From IMG/VR virus record IMGVR_UViG_3300043427_001395, positions 1 through 40,434 of that record: a stretch of 40,434 bases of DNA. One strand, 5' to 3'. The translations under genes were made by a program, and so were the position numbers. The notes beneath the pieces are model-generated. The model saw only the letters and a program-made list of their open reading frames with translations, did no database searches and was not told where the DNA came from. Source of the stretch: a virus. Shown here piece by piece: positions 8,048 through 16,142 of this stretch (position 1 is the stretch's first letter; each line of letters starts with the position of its first letter).

Positions 8048-8368
8048 ATGGCGGCGTCTAGCTCAATCACTTGGGCGTCGGAAGTCCCCGGTACGCGCCG
8101 TGAGGTGCGTGGCACGATCACGTTCGACTCGTCGTATGCGACGGGCGGCGAGGCTGTCACGCTCGCACAGCTCGGACTGACCCGCTTGGACTGGCTGTCG
8201 GTGGAAACCACCGACGGTCACGTCCCGGCTTGGGATGGCTCGACATCAGCCCCTAAGGTCAAGTTGTTCTGGGTCGATACGACCACAGACGGCGCGCCTT
8301 TGGCCGAAGTGCCTTCGACGACCGACGTGTCGGCTGTCGTTGTTCGCTTCCACGCCACCGGCGCCTGA
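8048..8368 (+). CDS. Small head protein, possible capsid decoration
   Basis: A 106-residue beta-rich protein starting two bases after the capsid stop. It is rich in Thr, Ser and Val with alternating hydrophobic residues and ends in a short hydrophobic strand (SAVVVRFHATGA). Position, size and composition suit a capsid cement or decoration protein or a head-fibre base, but no family is recognised. A strong TTCG hairpin follows. Confidence 0.72.
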   Translation: MAASSSITWASEVPGTRREVRGTITFDSSYATGGEAVTLAQLGLTRLDWLSVETTDGHVPAWDGSTSAPKVKLFWVDTTTDGAPLAEVPSTTDVSAVVVRFHATGA

Positions 8369-8387
8369 CAACCAAAACACACGGCAG

Positions 8388-8421
8388 TTGGGGTCGGTTG
8401 CCTTCGGGTGACCGGCCCCAA
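8388..8421 (+). terminator. Stable TTCG-tetraloop hairpin after capsid genes
   Basis: A 15-bp stem (three G-T pairs) closes a TTCG tetraloop at 8403-8406, one of the most stable RNA loops. There is no U-tract and a -10-like TATGAT follows within five bases. It probably separates the abundant capsid transcript from the genes after it, either as a Rho-independent-like stop or as a 3' end protecting the capsid mRNA. Confidence 0.6.
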
Positions 8422-8425
8422 TGTC

Positions 8426-8437
8426 TATGATGGGGGC
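8426..8437 (+). promoter_or_regulatory. Candidate leaderless promoter (TATGAT)
   Basis: TATGAT at 8426-8431 lies exactly six bases before ATG 8438, so a transcript would start at or next to the start codon. This -10/start spacing recurs in the window at 17413, 19220 and 30862. There is no clear -35 hexamer and no convincing Shine-Dalgarno sequence. Confidence 0.45.
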
Positions 8438-8893
8438 ATGATGCGCGCAGCAGACCTGATGGGAAACGTCGACGGTGGATCGAACATGGCCGAAGTGTCG
8501 TTCGACGTCTACGACATCGCCACTCGAATCCAGAAAGGTGACGAGTCCGGCTGGCGGGGCGACCCGACGGCGTCTCTCATGTTCAACCCGCTCGCAGGAC
8601 GTTTTGAGGTGTGGATGGTCGACGTCATGGGCAACCCCTATGTCGCCTGCTCCCACCACCGCTGCGACCACACCCTCATCACCAAACTGATCGAAGGTGA
8701 CTGGCAGAAGGGCAAAGCCCTGCACGAAGACCTGATGAAGAAGAACAAGGCAGTCCGTGACGCCCACGAAACCGCCGAAAAAGAGAAGCGTCTCGAGCTG
8801 GCCGACAAGCTCCATTGGGCGCTCATCAAAGACCTCGGCCACTTGGACGGCGGGAACCGTCGCCAATACTCGTTCAACGCGAAAGGCAAGTAA
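8438..8893 (+). CDS. Hypothetical head-module protein
   Basis: A 151-residue protein I do not recognise. The N-terminal half is mixed alpha/beta with a CSHHRCDH cluster (about residues 68-75) that could bind a metal. The C-terminal half is a long charged helix (Lys/Glu/Asp-rich, about 85-135). ATG 8438 (or 8441) was preferred over an in-frame upstream GTG at 8408, because the latter lies inside the hairpin and the -10-like TATGAT sits six bases upstream of ATG 8438. Confidence 0.68.
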   Translation: MMRAADLMGNVDGGSNMAEVSFDVYDIATRIQKGDESGWRGDPTASLMFNPLAGRFEVWMVDVMGNPYVACSHHRCDHTLITKLIEGDWQKGKALHEDLMKKNKAVRDAHETAEKEKRLELADKLHWALIKDLGHLDGGNRRQYSFNAKGK

Positions 8894-9192
8894 TGGCCTC
8901 CTACACCGTCAATGTCGCTAAACACACCACCCTGACCCCGACGACGGTGGACAGCATCACGTTCAACAACCCGGCCTCGTTCATCCTGCTCACGAACCGC
9001 ACCACCTCGGGCGCGTCGATCTACTTCACGTTCGGCGACCCAACCAAGGGTGTCACCGATCCGACCGTTGCCGGAGACGACACCTACCACCTGGGCATCG
9101 GCCAGACGATCAGCCTCCCTGGTGACGGCACCGCCCCGCTCGTCAAACTCATCTCCAGCCAGGCGCAGGCATACAGCGTGCAGGTGATCTGA
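8893..9192 (+). CDS. Small beta-rich virion protein
   Basis: A 99-residue Thr-rich, beta-strand-rich protein (for example SITFNNPASFILLTN and ASIYFTFGDP). It is coupled to its neighbours by TAATG at the start and TGATG at the end. It lies between the head genes and the head-tail adaptor, so it may be a head decoration or head-tail completion protein. No family was recognised. Confidence 0.7.
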   Translation: MASYTVNVAKHTTLTPTTVDSITFNNPASFILLTNRTTSGASIYFTFGDPTKGVTDPTVAGDDTYHLGIGQTISLPGDGTAPLVKLISSQAQAYSVQVI

Positions 9193-9812
9193 TGAACCGT
9201 TCCGAACTCCGCAGCGCCATCAAAGACCGGCTCGCCATCCCATCAACCGGCGACGGCCTTATCACCGACTCGTTCGTCAACACCGCCATCAACGACGCCC
9301 TCGCTCGAGTTAGCGCCGAGAAAGACTGGTGGTGGCTGGCATCGACCGCCTCGCTGAATTTCGACAGCACCTACGGCCAAGCCCAGTTGCCGTCCGACTT
9401 CATGCGTGCCAACCAGCTCGTCATCAACTCGTCGCCGGTCGAACAAATCCCGTTCGAGGACTACATCGATCCGAACGGCGCCGACGCCAGTTTCGGATGG
9501 GTGATCTACGGCAACTACGTGAAGATCAACCCGATCCCCACGACCACCACGCCCGGCACGTTCTACTACTTCCGTTCCGAGCCAGCCCTCTCCAGCGACG
9601 GCGCGTCACCCCTGATGCCGGTCGCCTACCACTACGTCGTCGTCGCCTACGGCGCGTACCTGTGCGCTGCCCGACGCCAGGACGAATCTCGAGCCAGCCT
9701 CTACTTGCAGGAGTACGGCAACTGGCTTCGCACCCTGAACGACGACAACCGGGCCAGCATCAAGAAGCGCATCAAGTTCGATCGCCTCTCCGACTACGCC
9801 TCCTGGGAGTGA
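9192..9812 (+). CDS. Head-tail adaptor (tail tubular protein A / gp4-like)
   Basis: A 206-residue protein with the hallmarks of podovirus adaptors that bind under the portal. An N-terminal helix pair (INDALARVSAEKDWWWLA) is followed by a beta region (DSTYGQAQLPSDFMRANQL) with a WVIYGNYVKINPIP core. A C-terminal helical bundle comes next (YHYVVVAYGAYLCAARR and following). Its place between the small head proteins and the nozzle protein matches T7-like and P22-like head-tail modules. ATG 9192 overlaps the previous stop. Confidence 0.8.
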   Translation: MNRSELRSAIKDRLAIPSTGDGLITDSFVNTAINDALARVSAEKDWWWLASTASLNFDSTYGQAQLPSDFMRANQLVINSSPVEQIPFEDYIDPNGADASFGWVIYGNYVKINPIPTTTTPGTFYYFRSEPALSSDGASPLMPVAYHYVVVAYGAYLCAARRQDESRASLYLQEYGNWLRTLNDDNRASIKKRIKFDRLSDYASWE

Positions 9813-9813
9813 C

Positions 9814-11367
9814 ATGGGATCGTTTGCGATCACCTATGACGACTTCACCGGCGGGCATTACATGGGCAACCGTGACACCGCCCAGCCGTCGAACACCTGG
9901 ACCGGCACCAACACAATGCTCGACCCTCGAGGCAACCTGATCGCCACCAGTTCGCCGTTGTTGGAAACACTTAGCGGCCCAGTTCCTAACCCAGGTGACA
10001 CGTTCACAATTGATGGCGTTTTCACCGTTCCTGACTACGTCGTCATTTTTCATACCTATTACAACGCATTCACAGCAACGCGCACATCAAAATGCAACCT
10101 CTTTCAAATCTCTACAAACACCTTTTCGTTTGTCGCAATCACCCTCGCAGGAAATCCGCAGGGTTTCATCGCTCCCGACCAAAGCACAGACAAGGCACGT
10201 TTCTATTACGTTGACGCAACCGGGAACATTCGGCTTGTTGAATTTACCTATAAAAGCCCAATTGCCCTGGCTCAAAGTTTGGTGACAGCTACAACTAACG
10301 TCAAAACAAGCCTCTACAAATACAAGTACCGTTTGCTCGGCATTGGCCTTACCGGCACAATCCGAAACCGACTTCTGTATTCCGACCCCACAATGACCAC
10401 ATGGGGCGCGACCGACTATTACGAATTCCCTGGGCAAATTACAAACATTGCCCCTCGAACAAATGACCTTGTCGTCACCACCACGGCTGGCATTTACAGC
10501 GTGACTGGAGTGTTTGGCGAATCGGTCAACATCCAAGAAATCTTCACGTTTGCCGAAATGTCACAAGGCATGACAAACCCCGTTACTTACGGCCGGGACT
10601 TTATCTACCTGAACGATTACCTAGATTCGATGAATGGCAAGGTGTTCGCCGGTCTCGGGACCAACAAAAGTCTCATCGCAACTCTCGACCTGGAAGCTGA
10701 ACCGCCGCTCAACATCGCCCTTATTAACCCTGGCCTAGTCGCAATTGCATCGGAAACTGGCTACGCCTACATCATGGACACTTCGGCACGATGGGCCAGA
10801 TCCGTGTTTTCCAACTGGCAGGCCAATGACATAGCCGTCGGGGGATCAACCAGCACTAGCGGATCAGTCGGCACGGCAGCGGTCACGCTCGCAAATTTGC
10901 CCGGCAACATGTATTTTGCCGAACCAGCGATCAAACCATACGAACGTGACATCACCGACGTAGTGGCCTATCTGATCCGAACAAACAATACGGACATCAA
11001 GGTTTATGCCACCGTGCATACCGCCAAAGACCCAGTTACCAATGCGACAGGGTCCGTATTGTTGGCTGAATACTGGCACAACAAGCCGATGGTTGTTCGG
11101 GAAGTCATTGTCGAGGTGGAATACGTCGCCACCACAACCGGCGGCTCGGTCGCCGTCAACATTATCCCCACCGGAGCCGTTGACATCAATAGCACCGTGG
11201 CCCAAACCATGACCTCGAGCACGATTACCGCCCCAAGCGAATCGACTGCTTCTACCATCATTCATCGATTCCGAGCCAATAACGCTGGCCGTGCTTATGG
11301 GTTCAAGCCCAACATCACCCACAAGGGTGTCCGAATCCGGCGAGTCATCTGCGTCTGTGAGGACTGA
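9814..11367 (+). CDS. Tail nozzle / tail tubular protein B-like
   Basis: A 517-residue beta-rich protein directly after the adaptor. Size and order fit the nozzle (P22 gp10-like or T7 gp12-like) that extends the short tail tube. It has repeated propeller-like strands (NDLVVTTTAGIYSVTG; DFIYLNDYLDSMNGKVFAGLG) and a C-terminal Thr/Val-rich beta region. Bases from about 9960 to 10620 are clearly richer in A and T than the flanks and use codons such as ACA and CAA, suggesting an internal recombinant segment. Confidence 0.75.
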   Translation: MGSFAITYDDFTGGHYMGNRDTAQPSNTWTGTNTMLDPRGNLIATSSPLLETLSGPVPNPGDTFTIDGVFTVPDYVVIFHTYYNAFTATRTSKCNLFQISTNTFSFVAITLAGNPQGFIAPDQSTDKARFYYVDATGNIRLVEFTYKSPIALAQSLVTATTNVKTSLYKYKYRLLGIGLTGTIRNRLLYSDPTMTTWGATDYYEFPGQITNIAPRTNDLVVTTTAGIYSVTGVFGESVNIQEIFTFAEMSQGMTNPVTYGRDFIYLNDYLDSMNGKVFAGLGTNKSLIATLDLEAEPPLNIALINPGLVAIASETGYAYIMDTSARWARSVFSNWQANDIAVGGSTSTSGSVGTAAVTLANLPGNMYFAEPAIKPYERDITDVVAYLIRTNNTDIKVYATVHTAKDPVTNATGSVLLAEYWHNKPMVVREVIVEVEYVATTTGGSVAVNIIPTGAVDINSTVAQTMTSSTITAPSESTASTIIHRFRANNAGRAYGFKPNITHKGVRIRRVICVCED

Positions 11368-11672
11368 TGACACGCTTCGCATTTACGTTCCGCAATACCG
11401 ACATTGCCGAGTTCACCTCCACAACCAAAGAAACGCTCGACTCCCGAGACAACGAACTTGAGCTGTACCTGCGTCTCGCCGATCCAGTCGGCCGGATCGT
11501 CCAATGGCACACCACCACCATCCCTGTCCCCGACGGCTGGCTGCGATGCAACGGGGCCAGCGTGACCGTCTCCAGGTACAACGCCCTGTTCAAAGTCATT
11601 GGGTACACTTACGGTGGCTCCGGCGCCAATTTCACCCTGCCTACAGTTACAGACCACATCATTAGGTACTAA
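11367..11672 (+). CDS. Tail-collar-domain protein
   Basis: A 101-residue protein whose C-terminal half (residues about 44-101) carries the phage tail-collar signature: GRIVQWHTTTIPVPDGWLRCNG followed by YNALFKVIGYTYGG and FTLPTV. In larger fibres this fold forms the tip or collar. Here it stands alone as a short protein overlapping the nozzle gene (TGATG), so it probably attaches the fibre encoded next to the tail. Confidence 0.8.
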   Translation: MTRFAFTFRNTDIAEFTSTTKETLDSRDNELELYLRLADPVGRIVQWHTTTIPVPDGWLRCNGASVTVSRYNALFKVIGYTYGGSGANFTLPTVTDHIIRY

Positions 11673-11684
11673 AGGAGGCATGGC

Positions 11685-13487
11685 ATGACGATCCCCCCGT
11701 CCTTAGCGCAGCCTTCCGTATCCCAGGCGCCGTTCGAGGAAACCGACCCGAACGCAATCAACAAGACCATTCTTGACGCCAAAGGCGACCTGGTTGTTGC
11801 CTCGGCCGCCGACACCCCCGCCAAGCTCGCAGTCGGCACCGACGGCCAGGTACTCATCGCCGACTCCACCGCCCCCCTCGGCGTCAAATGGGCTACCGAC
11901 CCCACCAACGACATCGTCACCACCAAGGGCGATCTGCTCGTCGCCACCGGCCCCGACACCCTCGTCCGGCTCCCAGTCGGCTCCAACAACCAGGTGCTCG
12001 TCGCCGATTCAGCCACCACCGAGGGCGTCCGATGGTCGGCCGAAACCGACCCGAACTCCATCAACAAGGCGATCATCGACGCCAAGGGCGACATCATCGT
12101 CGGAACCGCCAACGACACCCCAGCCCGCCTCGGAGTCGGTACAGACGGCCAGTACCTCGTCGCCGACAGCCTGACCACCGAAGGCATCAAGTGGGCCACC
12201 CCGAACATCGCCCTCGGAACCGAAACGACCGGCGATTACGTCCAATCCGTCTCAGGTGGCACCGGCGTCACCGTCACCGGCGGCACGGGCGAAGGATCAA
12301 CCCCCAGCGTCGCTATCGGCCAGGACGTAGGCACAGGGTCATCCGTCGCGTTTGCGGGCCTCAACGTCGATTCTGGCACCCTCTACGTCGACGCCACCAA
12401 CAACCGGGTTGGCATCAACAACACCACCCCGGCCTACAGCCTGGACGTCACCGGCGACGGCCACTTCACCACCGACCTGACCGTCGACGGCATCCTGTAC
12501 GCCAACCACATCCACGGCGAAATCGCCGGGCCGGTCTACATCCACGTCAAGAACACCTCCGGCTCCACGATCCCGAACGGCACCCCCGTCTACATCACCG
12601 GCACCGTCGGCTCCACCCAAGTCGCCGAAGTCGCCCCCGCCGACGCCTCCTTCGCCGCCAAGATGCCCGCCATCGGCCTCACCGACGGGGCCATCGCCCA
12701 CAACGACAACGGCCACGTCGTCATCCTCGGCCCCCTCAACGGGCAGAACACCGGCAGCGGCTGGGTGCTCGGCGACCACGTCTACGTCGCGGCAGGTGGA
12801 GGAACCACCCCCACCAAACCGACCGGCGCCACCGACATCGTCCAATGCATGGGCCACGTCGGGCGACTCAACGCCCTGACCGGCGAAATCGTCGTCAACG
12901 CTGGAAGCATTGCCACCGCCCCCAACACGATCAGCATCCCTGGCAACATCAGCACCACCGCAGGCCAGTTCAATGGGTCCGGCGCCGGTCTAACCAACAT
13001 CCCCGCAGGTCAGCTGTCCGGCACCATCTCGAGCACCAACATCGGCAACGATTCGGTCGCCCTCGGCACCAAGACCACTGGCGACTACGTCCAGACGGTT
13101 AGCGCCGGAACCGGCGTGACGGTCACGGGCGGGACCGGCGAAGGCTCCACCCCGACCATCGCCATCGGCCAGGCCGTCGGCATCACCGACAGCCCGCAGT
13201 TCGTCGAAATCACCACGACCAGCAACGCCTACCTGGCTGCAGCGACAGTTACCAACAGCCTGTCAGCCAACAGCCTGTCGGCCACTACCTCGATCACCGG
13301 CGCCAGCCTTGTCATCGACGGCATTGAGATTGACACCACCGGGGCCAGCAGCAACCAGGTACTCCAATACAACGGCATCAAGTTCGTACCCGCCACAATC
13401 ACCATTTCTGGTGGCCTAGACTCCGATGGTGGTAGCGCCGCCATAGGCACTCGAGCGTTTATTATGGCCGACGGAGGCTTCGCATAA
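11685..13487 (+). CDS. Tail fibre protein with internal repeats
   Basis: A 600-residue Thr/Gly/Ala-rich fibre. Three repeats of about 40 residues (residues 32-71, 80-117 and 133-171) share the pattern KGDLxVAxxxDTxxxLxVGxxxQxLxADSxxxxGVxW. A second pair shares LGTxTTGDYVQxVSxGTGVT near residues 180 and 460. Such repeats are typical of trimeric beta-structured phage fibres. A good ribosome binding site (AGGAGG, six-base spacing) precedes ATG 11685. No chaperone or endosialidase domain was seen at the C-terminus. Confidence 0.85.
   Translation: MTIPPSLAQPSVSQAPFEETDPNAINKTILDAKGDLVVASAADTPAKLAVGTDGQVLIADSTAPLGVKWATDPTNDIVTTKGDLLVATGPDTLVRLPVGSNNQVLVADSATTEGVRWSAETDPNSINKAIIDAKGDIIVGTANDTPARLGVGTDGQYLVADSLTTEGIKWATPNIALGTETTGDYVQSVSGGTGVTVTGGTGEGSTPSVAIGQDVGTGSSVAFAGLNVDSGTLYVDATNNRVGINNTTPAYSLDVTGDGHFTTDLTVDGILYANHIHGEIAGPVYIHVKNTSGSTIPNGTPVYITGTVGSTQVAEVAPADASFAAKMPAIGLTDGAIAHNDNGHVVILGPLNGQNTGSGWVLGDHVYVAAGGGTTPTKPTGATDIVQCMGHVGRLNALTGEIVVNAGSIATAPNTISIPGNISTTAGQFNGSGAGLTNIPAGQLSGTISSTNIGNDSVALGTKTTGDYVQTVSAGTGVTVTGGTGEGSTPTIAIGQAVGITDSPQFVEITTTSNAYLAAATVTNSLSANSLSATTSITGASLVIDGIEIDTTGASSNQVLQYNGIKFVPATITISGGLDSDGGSAAIGTRAFIMADGGFA
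11778..12197 (+). repeat. Three tandem coding repeats in the tail fibre
   Basis: The three approximately 40-residue units of the fibre shaft are encoded here. They diverge at the DNA level but keep the GDLxVA, DTP.(R/K)L and VGTDGQ core. Recombination between units could change shaft length. Confidence 0.7.
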
Positions 13488-13711
13488 TGGCATCAATCAT
13501 CCAATTCAGACGAGACACCGCAGCCAACTGGACCTCGGCCAACCCGACGCTCGCCAACGGCGAAATGGGCATCGAAACCGACACCCTCAAATACAAGATT
13601 GGCGACGGCTCAACTGCCTGGACCGGCCTGGCTTACGCCAGCCTCCCTGCAAACGCCTTTACTAACCCTGCTGACGACCAGCTCGTACTTGGCATCGGCG
13701 TATTCCTCTAG
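13487..13711 (+). CDS. Fibre-tip N-terminal-domain protein (Mtd-N / hyaluronidase-N-like)
   Basis: A 74-residue protein showing the motif common to many tail-fibre and tropism proteins: IQFRRDTAANWTSANPTLANGEMGIETDTLKYKIGDGSTAW (split across residues 5-46). In other phages this forms the N-terminal attachment domain of a longer receptor-binding protein. Here it ends after 74 residues. It overlaps the fibre stop by one base (TAATG) and probably acts as a separate baseplate or fibre adaptor. Confidence 0.78.
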   Translation: MASIIQFRRDTAANWTSANPTLANGEMGIETDTLKYKIGDGSTAWTGLAYASLPANAFTNPADDQLVLGIGVFL

Positions 13712-13718
13712 GAGAATC

Positions 13719-14084
13719 ATGGCGACTTTCAGCAAAGTAAAACTGTCAAACTCATCGAACGGCAAAGGGATCGGCCTCGTAGCGACAGCGTTCCCTATCA
13801 GTACGACGATTCACCAGACAGGCACCTCGAGCACGATCATCGACGAAGTGTGGCTGTACGCCCACAACACCGATACGACAGATCGTAAGGTGACAATTGA
13901 ATACGGCGGGTCTTCTACGACTGACCTGATCGAATACACCGTGAAGGCAGAATCAGGACTTTTTCTGCTCGTTCCGGGCCTCATTCTGACTGGTACTGGT
14001 TCAGCGGTTTCGACCATTACCGGCTTTGCCGCTGCCGCTGGAGTCGTAAACATCTTCGGTTATGTGAACCGTATTACTCCGTGA
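13719..14084 (+). CDS. Small beta-rich tail protein
   Basis: A 121-residue protein with alternating strands (KVTIEYGGSSTTDLIEYTVKA; GVVNIFGYVNRITP), preceded by AGGAGAATC. It looks like a single beta-sandwich subunit. Its location between the Mtd-N-like protein and the glycine-rich adhesins suggests a tail-tip component. No family recognised. Confidence 0.7.
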   Translation: MATFSKVKLSNSSNGKGIGLVATAFPISTTIHQTGTSSTIIDEVWLYAHNTDTTDRKVTIEYGGSSTTDLIEYTVKAESGLFLLVPGLILTGTGSAVSTITGFAAAAGVVNIFGYVNRITP

Positions 14085-14094
14085 GGCTGATTCG

Positions 14095-14967
14095 ATGAGC
14101 GCACGTTACGGTTCCCGTACCCGTTCGGGTGAGGCTGTTTCTGATCTTGGTCGCCGTGCCGAAGGTGGCGGTGGTGCGCCACGCACGTTCTACTCGCAAA
14201 CATTCACATCGCCTGGCACTTGGACTTGGCCTGGAACAGTAGATCAGGTTCACGTCTTCGTCGTTGGCGGTGGCGGTGGTGGTGGTATCGCTTATGCTTC
14301 TGCCGGTGGAAGTGGTGGTGGTGGTGGCGGCGGTATCGTTTCCCGATGGGTTCCCGTAAGTGGCCCTGTACCCGTAACGATTGGGGCGGGTGCGCCTGCT
14401 GTTCTCGTGCCAACACCCAGCCCTGGAATCAACGTCTATGGACCGGACGGTGGAAGCACCTACTTCGGTCCTGCTGGACCTGGACCGATTCCCGCCATTC
14501 CTGCTAGCACGGTCGTTGGCTACGGTGGTCTAGCCGCCGCCAATGCGTCTAACCCGTTCCCCACCAGTTATTCACCTACAACCTCTGGAAGTGGTGGAAG
14601 CCAACGTCACGGTGGGCTTCAAGGTGGGGCTGGCTTCATAGGACCGAACCCTGGCGGTGGTGGCGGCTACATGGCCGATGGTGGTCAATACTTTGGCGGT
14701 ACAGGGTATTACCAGTACGCAGGTGGTGGTTCAGCAGGTGGTTTCTTGTATTCAATGGCGGCAGGGGCAGGCCAAGGAGACAGAATAGACTCCTATCAGT
14801 ATTACCCGGCACGTTTCTCAATGAACGCTGACGCTAATACTGGCGGTGGCGGTGGTGGAATGGGTCCAGTTCCGGTCAGCATCGCGCCACCAAGCCCAAT
14901 CGCACCAAGGTGGCTCTACACAGGTGCTGGCGGTTCCGGCGTAGTAATCGTGAGGTGGGTCGAATGA
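14095..14967 (+). CDS. Glycine-rich receptor-binding adhesin, copy 1
   Basis: A 290-residue adhesin. After a 30-residue leader comes the module QTFTSPGTWTWPG (residues 35-47) and then VHVFVVGGGGGGG. Long Gly/Ser tracts alternate with short loops to the C-terminus, which ends in GGSGVVIVRWVE. Such Gly-rich tracts form polyglycine-II sandwiches in phage fibre tips, with the loops contacting the receptor. A Pro-rich peptide, YFGPAGPGPIPAIP (residues 123-136), is identical in copy 2. The stop overlaps the next start (ATGA). Confidence 0.82.
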   Translation: MSARYGSRTRSGEAVSDLGRRAEGGGGAPRTFYSQTFTSPGTWTWPGTVDQVHVFVVGGGGGGGIAYASAGGSGGGGGGGIVSRWVPVSGPVPVTIGAGAPAVLVPTPSPGINVYGPDGGSTYFGPAGPGPIPAIPASTVVGYGGLAAANASNPFPTSYSPTTSGSGGSQRHGGLQGGAGFIGPNPGGGGGYMADGGQYFGGTGYYQYAGGGSAGGFLYSMAAGAGQGDRIDSYQYYPARFSMNADANTGGGGGGMGPVPVSIAPPSPIAPRWLYTGAGGSGVVIVRWVE

Positions 14968-15830
14968 TTGACGACATTGACTTCTTGCGACTGGCCGCAC
15001 CGCCCACAGCAGTCGAATACTCACAGACTTTCACTTCACCTGGGACATGGACTAAGCCAAGCAACGTATCGCAGGTATTTGCCCTCGTCGTTGGTGGCGG
15101 TGGTGGCGGTGGACATACCAACCCTGCTATCGGCAGTTCTCCTTCAGGTGGCGGCGGTGGTGGTGCGGTTGTCGGTGGGGTTGTGACCGTTACTGGCCCA
15201 ATGCCAGTCACAATCGGGAGTGGTGGTGCTGGCGGGGGTCCAAATACGCCTAACCCTGGGGCGAACTACAATGGGCAAGTCGGTGGCACTTCGTATTTCG
15301 GTCCTGCTGGTCCTGGCCCAATCCCTGCTATTCCCGTGAATACTGTCGCGGCTGGCGGTGGTGGCGGTGGCGGTGGTGCTACGAACACCACTACAAACAA
15401 TGTGAACGGTGGTGACGCACCTGTTATTGGTGGCGGTGGTGGTGGTGCGGCTAACGCGCCTTGGCAACCTTTCTACAATCGTGGTGGGCGTGGCGGTTAT
15501 GGCGCGCCAGGACGATTCTCATACAACGCCACAGGTAGCGGTGGCGGTGCTTTGAGAGGAGTCCCCGACAATGGTACTGGTTCCGACAGGCGTTACGACG
15601 GTTACCGGGGTGGTCAGGGAATCACCTGGCGGGGTATTGGCTACGGTGGCGGTGGTGCGTCCCTCAACATTCCTGGCCCTGGCGTACCTGAACAGCCTGT
15701 AGACGGTTCAGGAACCTTTGGTAACGCTACTGCGAATAGGGGTGGCGGTGGCGCAGGTTTCTACAACTACAACCCGACTGGTGGCTACAGCGGTGGATCG
15801 GGTGTTGTCATTGTCTATTGGTACGAGTAA
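14964..15830 (+). CDS. Glycine-rich receptor-binding adhesin, copy 2
   Basis: A 288-residue paralogue of the preceding protein. It shares QTFTSPGTWTKP (residues 21-32), the VVGGGGGGG tracts, the identical YFGPAGPGPIPAIP peptide (111-124) and the ending GGSGVVIVYWYE. The N-terminal leader and the loops between glycine tracts differ, as expected for diversified receptor contacts. ATG 14964 was chosen because it overlaps the previous stop; an in-frame ATG 54 bases upstream lies inside copy 1. Confidence 0.82.
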   Translation: MIDDIDFLRLAAPPTAVEYSQTFTSPGTWTKPSNVSQVFALVVGGGGGGGHTNPAIGSSPSGGGGGGAVVGGVVTVTGPMPVTIGSGGAGGGPNTPNPGANYNGQVGGTSYFGPAGPGPIPAIPVNTVAAGGGGGGGGATNTTTNNVNGGDAPVIGGGGGGAANAPWQPFYNRGGRGGYGAPGRFSYNATGSGGGALRGVPDNGTGSDRRYDGYRGGQGITWRGIGYGGGGASLNIPGPGVPEQPVDGSGTFGNATANRGGGGAGFYNYNPTGGYSGGSGVVIVYWYE

Positions 15831-15839
15831 GGACAAACT

Positions 15840-16142
15840 ATGAGCGAACGTATTGGTGTCATTCGTGATAACGGTGTGGTTGTGAACATCATTCTGTGGG
15901 CTGACCACACCGCCGAACAACTCGCCAACGATGGCGTGACTGACTGCGAGGAAGTAACCGACCTCGTGCCTCGTCCTGGTATGGGCTGGCTTTGGGACGA
16001 AAGTAATGGGTATCGCCCACCTTCGCCCTTCGCGTCGTGGACTTGGAACGGGGTAGAGTGGGAAGCACCGACACCGAAGCCAGAAGGGGACTATCTGTGG
16101 AACGAGGAAACGCAGACCTGGGACGCACTCCCGACGGAGTGA
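15840..16142 (+). CDS. Fibre-associated Trp-rich protein (tail-fibre assembly-like)
   Basis: A 100-residue protein. The first half (IGVIRDNGVVVNIILWADH) is a small domain. The second half has the repeated aromatic pattern PFASWTWNGVEWEAPTPKP and YLWNEETQTWDAL, which resembles fibre-assembly or fibre-cap proteins seen after adhesins in marine phages. It follows the two adhesins by ten bases and probably assists their folding or attachment. The call rests on motif memory and position. Confidence 0.65.
   Translation: MSERIGVIRDNGVVVNIILWADHTAEQLANDGVTDCEEVTDLVPRPGMGWLWDESNGYRPPSPFASWTWNGVEWEAPTPKPEGDYLWNEETQTWDALPTE

Noticed and set aside
4431-8211. Minus-strand frames of 458 and 474 residues opposite portal and capsid genes
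   Set aside because: Antisense shadows of GC-rich genes, rich in Val/Gly/Arg/His without domains, and opposed to a coherent plus-strand operon.
11888-13102. 404-residue Arg/His-rich frame inside the tail fibre gene
   Set aside because: Out-of-frame shadow of the repetitive fibre; very high Arg/His content and no motifs.
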